Origin: Candidatus Cloacimonadota bacterium
Lineage (GTDB): Bacteria; Cloacimonadota; Cloacimonadia; Cloacimonadales; TCS61
Reading direction: 5' to 3'
Length of the DNA stretch: 5,538 nucleotides
Assembly: GCA_029932755.1 (NCBI GenBank)
Contig: JAOZPK010000126.1
Location: 1-5,538 of the forward strand
Shown here: positions 1-5,538 of the stretch, one piece after another
How the letters are laid out: each line of letters opens with the position of its first letter
Position numbering within the stretch: the first letter of the stretch is position 1
Notes under the pieces: generated by a model
The model's input: only the letters and a program-made list of their open reading frames with translations
The model's database searches: none
What the model was told of the DNA's origin: nothing
Made by a program: the position numbers and the translations under genes

Positions 1-20
1 GCCAAACATTATACACCATA
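1..20 (-). repeat. Edge of an attC-like inverted-repeat site (first copy, truncated by window start)
   Basis: Bases 2-16 (CCAAACATTATACAC) are identical to the last 15 bases of the window, where they form the right arm of a full attC-like site. The arm continues here as CATA (17-20), which would pair with TATG in the missing left part, as the TATG at 5461-5464 suggests. On the minus strand this is the R''-side end (TATGGTGTATAA, then TGTTTGG). Base 1 is G whereas the matching base 5523 is A, so this is a non-identical sister copy and not a simple overlap of a circular sequence. The rest of the site lies outside the window, so its fold cannot be checked. Confidence 0.55.
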
Positions 21-145
21 AAAAAAGCAAAGAGGAGTAGCCTATGATTTAGTGACGTAAATCTCGCATATTAAGTTGAATACTTGATAACTATCTAAGA
101 AGTAATATTTACCAAACAAATCTAATAAATTAAATGGAGGTTTTA
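21..145 (+). promoter_or_regulatory. Leader region of gene 1, no firm promoter seen
   Basis: This stretch separates the repeat edge from the first gene. It contains a good Shine-Dalgarno-like AGAGGAG (31-37) followed six bases later by ATG-ATT-TAG (44-52), a two-codon open frame. It also has a weak six-pair stem (71-76 with 82-87, one G-T pair) and AT-rich runs such as TAATAT (103-108). TTGAAT (76-81) and TTGATA (84-89) resemble -35 boxes but lie 21 and 13 bases from TAATAT, so neither pair has normal spacing. The promoter of gene 1 is probably here or upstream of the window, but I cannot place it. Confidence 0.3.
136..140 (+). promoter_or_regulatory. Ribosome binding site deciding the start of gene 1
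   Basis: GGAGG lies five bases before the ATG at 146. An in-frame ATG at 134 overlaps this motif and so cannot use it. A third in-frame ATG at 161 is too far away (20 bases). The site therefore favours 146 as the start, which also gives a normal signal peptide (N-terminal lysines, then a hydrophobic stretch). Confidence 0.75.
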
Positions 146-3100
146 ATGTTTATCAAAAACATGAAGTCAATTCTAATCATAACGTTACTTTTTGTTATGA
201 GTTTTGTTTCAATTAGTTTGTATGCAGATTGTGATATGATGGCAATGATCGCCAAGAAAGGAAATAGCATTTCATGGATAAGTGGATTTGAAGATAACTA
301 TGTTGCCCCAGATGATCCACACGACCTTTTCCTTTTCCTTGAGCATTATTCACCAAGTAATCCAGATGGATATGGTATAATTTATATTAATAGTGAGGGA
401 AATATTCCCGAGATTGAATATCCAGATATTATTGGATCTCCAACTCAACTTTATGATGTGAGTGAACAAGCTTGGTATGTGATTCCCAATGTTCAAAATG
501 GTAATTACACAATCCCAATTTATGATGGACCCTATGAAGATGCAAAATTAAAAATTCTAAATTCAGATAATGATGTTAGTATTGTAATGGGTCATGTTCG
601 AAATGCCACTGGCACAACAACAGGTAATCATCCTTTTCAAATTATCTGTGATACAAATGGTGATGATGAGGATGAAACATATATGTTCATGCACAATGGT
701 AATGTAACTGATATGGTTTCTACATTCAGAACAGAAATTTTAGGCATTGATAATTATTGGTTTGATAACAATCCTTCAAACTGGGAAGGAGATTCTGGTA
801 GCATTAGCGGATGGATTGATAGTGAAATGTATTTTCATTATATTATTGCTCATATAAAAAACGCTAATGGAGATGTTGTAAAAGGTATTTATGAAGCATT
901 AAGTAATCCTGCAATATATTCTGGTACAACTTCAATAAACTCTGGTATGTTAAACAATAATGTAGATGCTAACTTTGTATTAACTGATGGTAATAATATT
1001 TATCTATATAGAAATTGTGATGATGATAATCATAGACTAAGCTATAAGAAATTATCAAATGGTTTTACTGAAGTTAAAACACAACACGGTAGCGGTGTTG
1101 ATATGATGCCTCAGAACTCATTTGCTGTGATTTCACAATACAATTCGACACTTATACAATTTTTTTTACAACAAGATGGATTTCAGAATATTGCATTTGA
1201 AAAGGGGTCAATTACAGATGATTTAAATTATCAAAATTTTAGTGGGCTTCCTCGACTTTTTATTACAGGGGATTGCATAATTCCATTTGGCTATAATATT
1301 GATATTACAACCGGTACTTATGTTGATTTCATTAATAATGCTACTTTAACTATAGAAGGTACACTCAATATAAGAGATAATGCTGAATTAAATCTTAAAC
1401 ACTCTTCCAAAATACTAATCGATGGAACTAATCAAACTGATGCAAAACTCTTTCTCGATTGGGGCAGCACGATTACAGGTGCATCTGCTGGCTGGAGCGA
1501 ACAATTACCTCCAGGAGTACCAGTTAGTGGTTTTGAAGAATGGTTCCCGGGTGATCGCATCATCGCTCAAAATGGAGGGGTAATTACAACAGATATACCC
1601 GAACACTTTACACCAGGTGTTGATCCAGTTGTAAATATTTCCTCAGGTTCTGGAGGACAATGGAGTGGAATAACTATCCAAAATCCAACAGATGCTTCAC
1701 CTTATTGGTTTGTGAATTGTAACATCTCCGATATGTGTGATCTTGTGATGCGGGGAAGTGTAAGACCATTTGCTTCAATTAATTTCTTTAAAACAAACTT
1801 CCATGAAAATGTGCAGTTGCTCGTACGCGACAGACACAATCTTTCCATTGATGATTGTGATTTCATAGATAATTATTTTGGAATTAATGTTTATAACTCA
1901 CCAGCAACAATTGTGAATTCCACAATTACCGGCAATGGTATTGGATTAAATATGAATTATGCATGCACTGAAGAATCAGTTATTGAGAATTGTGATATTA
2001 ATAACAATGATGGCAATGGTCTTAGGTTCAGAGATAGAGATATCAGATTCCTACAAAATAATGTTCAAAATAATCTCTATCACGGCATTGTAGCGTATTC
2101 AGGTGGTGCTTTTGCACTATTTGAAGATAATGATGTTTCTAATAATGGCTGGTCCGAATATGGGGGCTATGAAGAAAGCTATACTTGGGCAAATAACAAT
2201 AATACAATAGCTGATGCCGGATATGTACATAATGTTGATAAATATATTCTGAAATTATTCGGTGGCTGGGTACAAGGAGATGACCAGGTTGATGTATCCG
2301 GTAATGACATTTATCATGGTGATATTGAAAGATTCTTCCCCACAATCGATGCTTTCTATTTTGGAGGTATCGTATCGGATGAAAAAATGATGTTTGATTC
2401 GGCTTCGGAAGATATGAACGCTGGGGATTACGCAACAGCACGTTCAACATTTGAACAATTAATCATAGATTATCCTGAATCAGTAGAAGCTGCAGCATCC
2501 CTGCAAAAGATATATTTCATTGAGAATTATACAAATCAAAATTATGATGCATTATTACTGTACATCGAAAGTATTCCAGCCGAAGAGGGAAGTACAATGC
2601 ATAGGGTAAAACGTGATCTGATCACCAAGACTTATATGCAAAAAGAAGAGTATGATACTGCCATTAATCTCCTGGAAACAGTGATTGCAGATCCTGCTGA
2701 TGAGATAGAATTAATAGATGCATTAACAGATGAAGCATATTGCTATGTTAAACTTGTTGAAGAAGGCAGCAGGGCTTTACCGGAAATTTGCACATTCAAA
2801 CCACAAAATTTCAATGAATTCCAACAAATAGTGAGTGAACTGGAAAATAGGTTATATGAAACAGAAGATCCTATCGAAGAAGATATCATCCCTGTAAATG
2901 TAACTCTTTCCAACTATCCAAATCCATTTAACCCGACTACAACAATTAGTTTCTCCTTACCGGAAGATGGTAATGTGGAATTATCGATCTATAATGTTAA
3001 AGGTCAAAAAGTTAAAACTTTAACCAATGAGTTCTTAGTAAAAGGACTTCATTCAATAGAATGGAATGGTAAAGATAATAACAACAAATCAGTATCATCA

Positions 3101-3169
3101 GGAATTTATTTCTACAAAATTTCTGCAGGGAAATCAACATCCATGAAAAAAATGTTGCTTCTCAAATAG
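146..3169 (+). CDS. Exported class II glutamine amidotransferase-like / beta-helix / TPR protein with T9SS-type C-terminal sorting domain
   Basis: The product is 1007 residues from the ATG at 146. Residues 1-27 look like a Sec signal peptide (K4, K7, hydrophobic 9-25, LYA end). Residues 29-331 match a class II glutamine amidotransferase (Ntn-hydrolase) domain: Cys29 in CDMMAMIAKKG, NPDGYG at 72-77, GHVRNATG at 149-156, NHPF at 161-164, HNG at 183-185 and DSE at 225-227. By family knowledge (PurF numbering C1, R73, N101/G102, D127) these give nucleophile Cys29, glutamine-binding Arg152, oxyanion-hole Asn184/Gly185 and Asp225. Residues ~369-690 are a parallel beta-helix with N/D/G-rich rungs. 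Residues ~748-870 contain at least two TPR-like hairpins (GDYATARSTFEQLI, EEYDTAINLLETVI). Residues ~920-1007 are a T9SS type A-like sorting domain (NYPNPFNP...KKMLLLK). The likely place of action is the cell surface or outside. Glutaminase or amidohydrolase activity is inferred; the substrate is unknown. No acceptor synthase domain is present. Confidence 0.85.
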   Translation: MFIKNMKSILIITLLFVMSFVSISLYADCDMMAMIAKKGNSISWISGFEDNYVAPDDPHDLFLFLEHYSPSNPDGYGIIYINSEGNIPEIEYPDIIGSPTQLYDVSEQAWYVIPNVQNGNYTIPIYDGPYEDAKLKILNSDNDVSIVMGHVRNATGTTTGNHPFQIICDTNGDDEDETYMFMHNGNVTDMVSTFRTEILGIDNYWFDNNPSNWEGDSGSISGWIDSEMYFHYIIAHIKNANGDVVKGIYEALSNPAIYSGTTSINSGMLNNNVDANFVLTDGNNIYLYRNCDDDNHRLSYKKLSNGFTEVKTQHGSGVDMMPQNSFAVISQYNSTLIQFFLQQDGFQNIAFEKGSITDDLNYQNFSGLPRLFITGDCIIPFGYNIDITTGTYVDFINNATLTIEGTLNIRDNAELNLKHSSKILIDGTNQTDAKLFLDWGSTITGASAGWSEQLPPGVPVSGFEEWFPGDRIIAQNGGVITTDIPEHFTPGVDPVVNISSGSGGQWSGITIQNPTDASPYWFVNCNISDMCDLVMRGSVRPFASINFFKTNFHENVQLLVRDRHNLSIDDCDFIDNYFGINVYNSPATIVNSTITGNGIGLNMNYACTEESVIENCDINNNDGNGLRFRDRDIRFLQNNVQNNLYHGIVAYSGGAFALFEDNDVSNNGWSEYGGYEESYTWANNNNTIADAGYVHNVDKYILKLFGGWVQGDDQVDVSGNDIYHGDIERFFPTIDAFYFGGIVSDEKMMFDSASEDMNAGDYATARSTFEQLIIDYPESVEAAASLQKIYFIENYTNQNYDALLLYIESIPAEEGSTMHRVKRDLITKTYMQKEEYDTAINLLETVIADPADEIELIDALTDEAYCYVKLVEEGSRALPEICTFKPQNFNEFQQIVSELENRLYETEDPIEEDIIPVNVTLSNYPNPFNPTTTISFSLPEDGNVELSIYNVKGQKVKTLTNEFLVKGLHSIEWNGKDNNNKSVSSGIYFYKISAGKSTSMKKMLLLK

Positions 3170-3170
3170 T

Positions 3171-3205
3171 TTCGAGTCGTAAGTTACTTGTGACGACGAC
3201 TCGAA
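3171..3205 (+). repeat. Perfect 10-bp inverted repeat (hairpin 1) right after the gene 1 stop
   Basis: TTCGAGTCGT (3171-3180) pairs without mismatch with ACGACTCGAA (3196-3205) around a 15-base loop. It begins one base after the TAG stop of gene 1. No T-run follows (GCAAAGG), so it does not look like an intrinsic terminator by itself. It may protect the 3' end of the mRNA or be part of a palindromic repeat. Its CGAGTCG/CGACTCG core recurs in the next hairpin. Confidence 0.75.
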
Positions 3206-3213
3206 GCAAAGGT

Positions 3214-3245
3214 GTATCGACTCGTCATTCTTTACGAGTCGATAC
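3214..3245 (+). repeat. Perfect 12-bp inverted repeat (hairpin 2), sharing its core with hairpin 1
   Basis: GTATCGACTCGT (3214-3225) pairs perfectly with ACGAGTCGATAC (3234-3245) around an 8-base loop (CATTCTTT). The core CGACTCG/CGAGTCG is the same as in hairpin 1 but with the arm order reversed. Each arm could therefore pair with an arm of the neighbouring hairpin, giving alternative folds. No T-run follows. Confidence 0.75.
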
Positions 3246-3249
3246 TAAC

Positions 3250-3291
3250 TCTCTACCCGTGTTCAATCGAATGCGGGTAGAGACACTTTTT
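3250..3291 (+). terminator. Likely intrinsic terminator (hairpin 3) between the two genes
   Basis: TCTCTACCCG (3250-3259) pairs perfectly with CGGGTAGAGA (3274-3283). A small extra TTC/GAA stem can form inside the loop (3262-3264 with 3269-3271). CAC and then TTTTT (3287-3291) follow, continuing CTT. A GC-containing stem followed by a T-run fits rho-independent termination of gene 1, although the three-base gap and short T-run make it less than ideal. It implies that gene 2 is at least partly transcribed on its own. Confidence 0.55.
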
Positions 3292-3350
3292 CTTGACTTG
3301 AGAATAATAGATTCAGAGATTTGATTAATTAGATTTGGTAGGTAGTTCTT

Positions 3351-5447
3351 ATGAGATTTCATTTTCTCTTTTTTGCTTTTTTGCTTTCTGCTTTTTCAAT
3401 TGCATCCGCAATTGAAGTGGGTGGTCACCTAACGGAAGACACAACATGGTCACCGGAGAACAACCCTTACCTTGTCACTTCCGGTGTCTATGTAGATGCA
3501 GATGTTACTTTAACGATTTTACCTGGAACAATTGTAAAATTTTATGCAGATTATTATGATGATATAGGAGATGACCAATTTTACTTTCACAATGGTGAAG
3601 AACCGATTGCGAAATTCATGCGGGTAGAGGGTAGAATAATTGCCGAAGGAACTGAGCAGGATAGTATCATTTTCACTAGAATACAAGACGAACAATATTA
3701 TCATTGGGGTACGATCTATCATCCGGAAGGTGCACAACAAAGCAGTTTTAAGCACTGTTTATTCGAGTTTTCTGCTCTTACAGGTTTTTCTCTATTCGAG
3801 CAATCACGTGCTGCCATTGCATTTTGGAATGGTTACGGTAAAGTAGAGAATTGTTCTTTTATTGATAATCATAGAGCAATCGACATCCAAAGTAGTATAG
3901 ATAAAATTCAAATATTAAATAATTATTTTGATTATGATGAATTCTTCCACCCAACAATAATGAGTTCTAGTCCTTTAAAATTTATTACTATTGTATATGT
4001 GTCCGGTGAATATAATGAAAAACCACTTATTGCTGGTAATTTGTTTAGACAAGGCACAGCAGTTTTTTCATGCGATCCCATCATTCTTGTAGATAACAAT
4101 ATTGAATCTTTGGTTGATAATCAAAGAGGTATTTCATTATCAACATCTCAAGGAAAAAGATACTTATATAATAATAATATCTTTGGTAGTTACGGAACAG
4201 GAATTCATTCAATTACTTCAGAAGAAGATTCTTTGTATATAAAGAATAATTATTTTAATATCGTTGGAGGTGAGGGTGTTTATATTAATGATGCTTATGT
4301 GGAGATCACGGATAATTATTTTGAAGGGTGTGATTTAGATACTGGATTAAGCTGTAATGGTCAAATTTACAATAATATAATCAAAGAAGGTAATGTAAGA
4401 ACTTCTGCATATCTTGATGTATATCAAAATATTGGTTTTAATGGAGACGCTGGTATTACGATAACTTACAGAAATGAATCTTGTTTTAATAATCTATCTA
4501 TTAATAATCAATATGCATTTAATGGAGTTTTCTCAGATTACTATAACAATTGCATATTTTTAGGTAATGATGAATTATCTCTAAATGGCGTTCACGGTAA
4601 TCCCATCTTCCGCAATTGCATTATAGATTTTGAGCTTGAATATCCCTTAATTGATGGAGGTGGTAATATCTGGGTAGATTCATTGCAAGCACTAACATTG
4701 TTTGAAGATATCCAAAACGGAGATTTTCATCTCATTGAAGGCAGCCTGGCAATTGATGCAGGATTCGATACTCTGGGTTATTATTATCCCTTCGATATGG
4801 ATTACAATCACAGAGTCTGGGACGGTGACAATAATGGAACTGCAATAATTGATATTGGTCCTTACGAATACGGTTCACCTGCATTTGGTGGGATTGAGGG
4901 TTATACTTATAATCTATTAACAAATGAACCTGTGGATTATGTTCTGCTAAAAATCAACGATCAACCAGATGAATTCACTTTCTCGGATAGTATTGGTAAT
5001 TTTGAATATAAATTACCTGCCGGCATTTACGATGTTTATGCAGAACGGGTATTTTATGATGATGTAATTGAATATCAAGTTGAAGTATTTGATGGTGTAT
5101 TTACTCAAATCACAATTCCAATGTTTGAAACGGTTGATATTGAAGAAAGTACAATAATTTCATCAGCGAATATTTTAAATTTAACTAACTTCCCCAATCC
5201 TTTTAATCCAACAACGACAATTTCGTTTTCAGTAACACAAAATTCCGATTTTGTTAATCTTAAAGTATATAATATAAAAGGACAAAAAATTACAACTCTA
5301 ATCAATAAAGAAATGCAAAAAGGCAAACATACTTCAATTTGGTATGGTGTTGATGAAAACAATAAATCTGTAAGTTCTGGTATTTATTTTTATAGAATCA
5401 AAACTGATAATCAAGAACAGGTAAAACGTATGCTATTATTAAAATAG
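3351..5447 (+). CDS. Exported right-handed beta-helix protein with carboxypeptidase-regulatory-like domain and T9SS-type sorting domain
   Basis: The product is 698 residues. Residues 1-20 form a clear signal peptide (MRFHF, a hydrophobic stretch, then an IASA end before IEVGG). The N-terminal part of the mature protein (~21-65, with TTW, NNPYLVTSGVYV and LTILPGTIVKF) is the cap-like opening common in secreted beta-helix proteins of this group. Irregular rungs follow to ~465, seen as recurring N-C/N-Y-F steps (NCSFIDN near 167, NNYF near 298, DNYFEG near 321). Residues 467-507 (AIDAGFD to DIGPYEYG) match the usual end of such helices. Residues ~513-591 (GGIEGYTYN...PAGIYDVYAE) resemble a carboxypeptidase regulatory-like beta-sandwich. 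Residues ~613-698 are the T9SS-like tail (NFPNPFNP...KRMLLLK). A weak ribosome site (AGG, 3340-3342) precedes the ATG by eight bases. No catalytic residues of a known polysaccharide lyase are recognisable, so an adhesive or binding role is only inferred. Confidence 0.85.
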   Translation: MRFHFLFFAFLLSAFSIASAIEVGGHLTEDTTWSPENNPYLVTSGVYVDADVTLTILPGTIVKFYADYYDDIGDDQFYFHNGEEPIAKFMRVEGRIIAEGTEQDSIIFTRIQDEQYYHWGTIYHPEGAQQSSFKHCLFEFSALTGFSLFEQSRAAIAFWNGYGKVENCSFIDNHRAIDIQSSIDKIQILNNYFDYDEFFHPTIMSSSPLKFITIVYVSGEYNEKPLIAGNLFRQGTAVFSCDPIILVDNNIESLVDNQRGISLSTSQGKRYLYNNNIFGSYGTGIHSITSEEDSLYIKNNYFNIVGGEGVYINDAYVEITDNYFEGCDLDTGLSCNGQIYNNIIKEGNVRTSAYLDVYQNIGFNGDAGITITYRNESCFNNLSINNQYAFNGVFSDYYNNCIFLGNDELSLNGVHGNPIFRNCIIDFELEYPLIDGGGNIWVDSLQALTLFEDIQNGDFHLIEGSLAIDAGFDTLGYYYPFDMDYNHRVWDGDNNGTAIIDIGPYEYGSPAFGGIEGYTYNLLTNEPVDYVLLKINDQPDEFTFSDSIGNFEYKLPAGIYDVYAERVFYDDVIEYQVEVFDGVFTQITIPMFETVDIEESTIISSANILNLTNFPNPFNPTTTISFSVTQNSDFVNLKVYNIKGQKITTLINKEMQKGKHTSIWYGVDENNKSVSSGIYFYRIKTDNQEQVKRMLLLK

Positions 5448-5460
5448 AAGTCTTTGAGAT

Positions 5461-5538
5461 TATGGTGTATAACAAGCGCACCCACATTGAACAAGAAGTA
5501 AAGCTGAAAGAACGTGGCGTGCACCAAACATTATACAC
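5461..5538 (-). repeat. attC-like recombination site (inverted repeat), minus orientation
   Basis: The outer arms GTGTATAA (5465-5472) and TTATACAC (5531-5538) pair perfectly. TATG (5461-5464) would extend this to 12 pairs if CATA follows, as it does in the copy at 1-20. Inner arms GCACCCAC (5478-5485) pair with GTGG-C-GTGC (5514-5522), leaving one bulged base (C5518). Five unpaired bases on one side and eight on the other separate outer from inner arms, and the end loop is 28 bases. On the minus strand the R'-like box is GTTATAC (consensus GTTRRRY, one mismatch) and the extra base falls in the L''-like arm, as in known integron attC sites. The R''-like box ends in AAT instead of AAC. A MITE or other palindromic repeat is the alternative. 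Confidence 0.5.

Noticed and set aside
134..145. Upstream in-frame ATG at 134 as the start of gene 1
   Set aside because: It overlaps the GGAGG motif that serves the ATG at 146 and has no ribosome site of its own; the four extra residues would also put an acidic residue in front of the signal peptide.
221..232. Gene 1 product as a lipoprotein anchored through Cys29
   Set aside because: The residue before the cysteine is Asp, and LYADC does not fit a lipobox (Gly, Ala or Ser needed at that place). The CDMMAMI context fits an Ntn nucleophile better.
1158..1167. Run of eight T inside gene 1 as a frameshift or slippage site
   Set aside because: The frame continues intact on both sides and the domains before and after are coherent, so the run is just AT-rich coding sequence.
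2139..2450. Minus-strand open frame inside gene 1
   Set aside because: It lies fully within the well-supported gene 1 and its translation is rich in H/R/Y as expected for the antisense of N/D-rich coding sequence; no recognisable motif.
3293..3337. Promoter of gene 2 from TTGACT (3293-3298) or a Bacteroidota-type TAGATTTG (3330-3337)
   Set aside because: No -10 box lies at a normal distance from TTGACT, and TAGATTTG would leave a leader of only a few bases with no matching -33 element at the right place.
3519..3846. Short open frames on both strands inside gene 2 (3519-3755 minus, 3640-3846 plus), and similar ones at 4732-4923 and 5105-5362
   Set aside because: All are contained in the beta-helix gene, and the products are low-complexity without domains. 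They are shadows of the AT-rich gene.
1..5538. Shared ends as the overlap of a circular contig (plasmid)
   Set aside because: A true end overlap should match from base 1, but base 1 is G and the aligned base 5523 is A. Only 15 bases match, and they are explained as part of a repeated site. Circularity cannot be fully excluded without reads.
5461..5538. CRISPR repeat or insertion-sequence end
   Set aside because: Only one full copy and one edge are seen, 5.5 kb apart, with no spacer array and no transposase between them. The terminal inverted repeats belong to one short site, not to the two ends of a larger element.

Overview
The window is AT-rich and reads like a piece of an FCB-group bacterium (Bacteroidota/Chlorobiota/Cloacimonadota/Marinimicrobia side). 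Both large proteins end in the ~85-residue Ig-like C-terminal domain with the N(Y/F)PNPFNPTTTISF opening, the GIYFY strand and a terminal K-x-MLLLK, as in type IX secretion system (T9SS) sorting domains. The mix of beta-helix, TPR and this tail is most like Candidatus Cloacimonadota, but that placement is from memory of the protein style and is not proven here.

Layout: positions 1-20 hold the edge of an inverted-repeat site, followed by a leader of about 125 bp. Gene 1 (146-3169, +) encodes a 1007-residue exported protein. It has a class II glutamine amidotransferase (Ntn-hydrolase) domain with all expected active-site residues, then a parallel beta-helix, a TPR-like helical region and the sorting domain. 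The 181-bp gap 3170-3350 is packed with three strong hairpins, the third resembling an intrinsic terminator. Gene 2 (3351-5447, +) encodes a 698-residue exported beta-helix protein with a carboxypeptidase-regulatory-like domain and the same sorting tail. Positions 5461-5538 form a structured inverted-repeat site. Read on the minus strand it has the anatomy of an integron attC site: outer R-like arms, inner L-like arms with one extra base on the L'' side, and a GTTATAC R'-like box.

The same 15-base end (CCAAACATTATACAC) occurs at 2-16 and 5524-5538, so the two genes sit between two copies of this site in the same orientation. The unit may therefore be a very large gene-cassette-like element carrying two surface or secreted proteins, with genes running opposite to the usual attC direction. 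A dispersed palindromic repeat (MITE/REP-like) is the main alternative.

The two genes probably work at the cell surface: one with a likely enzymatic head and one as an adhesin- or carbohydrate-binding-like beta-helix. No shared substrate can be read from the sequence. No rRNA, tRNA, CRISPR, transposase, integrase or T9SS machinery gene is visible.
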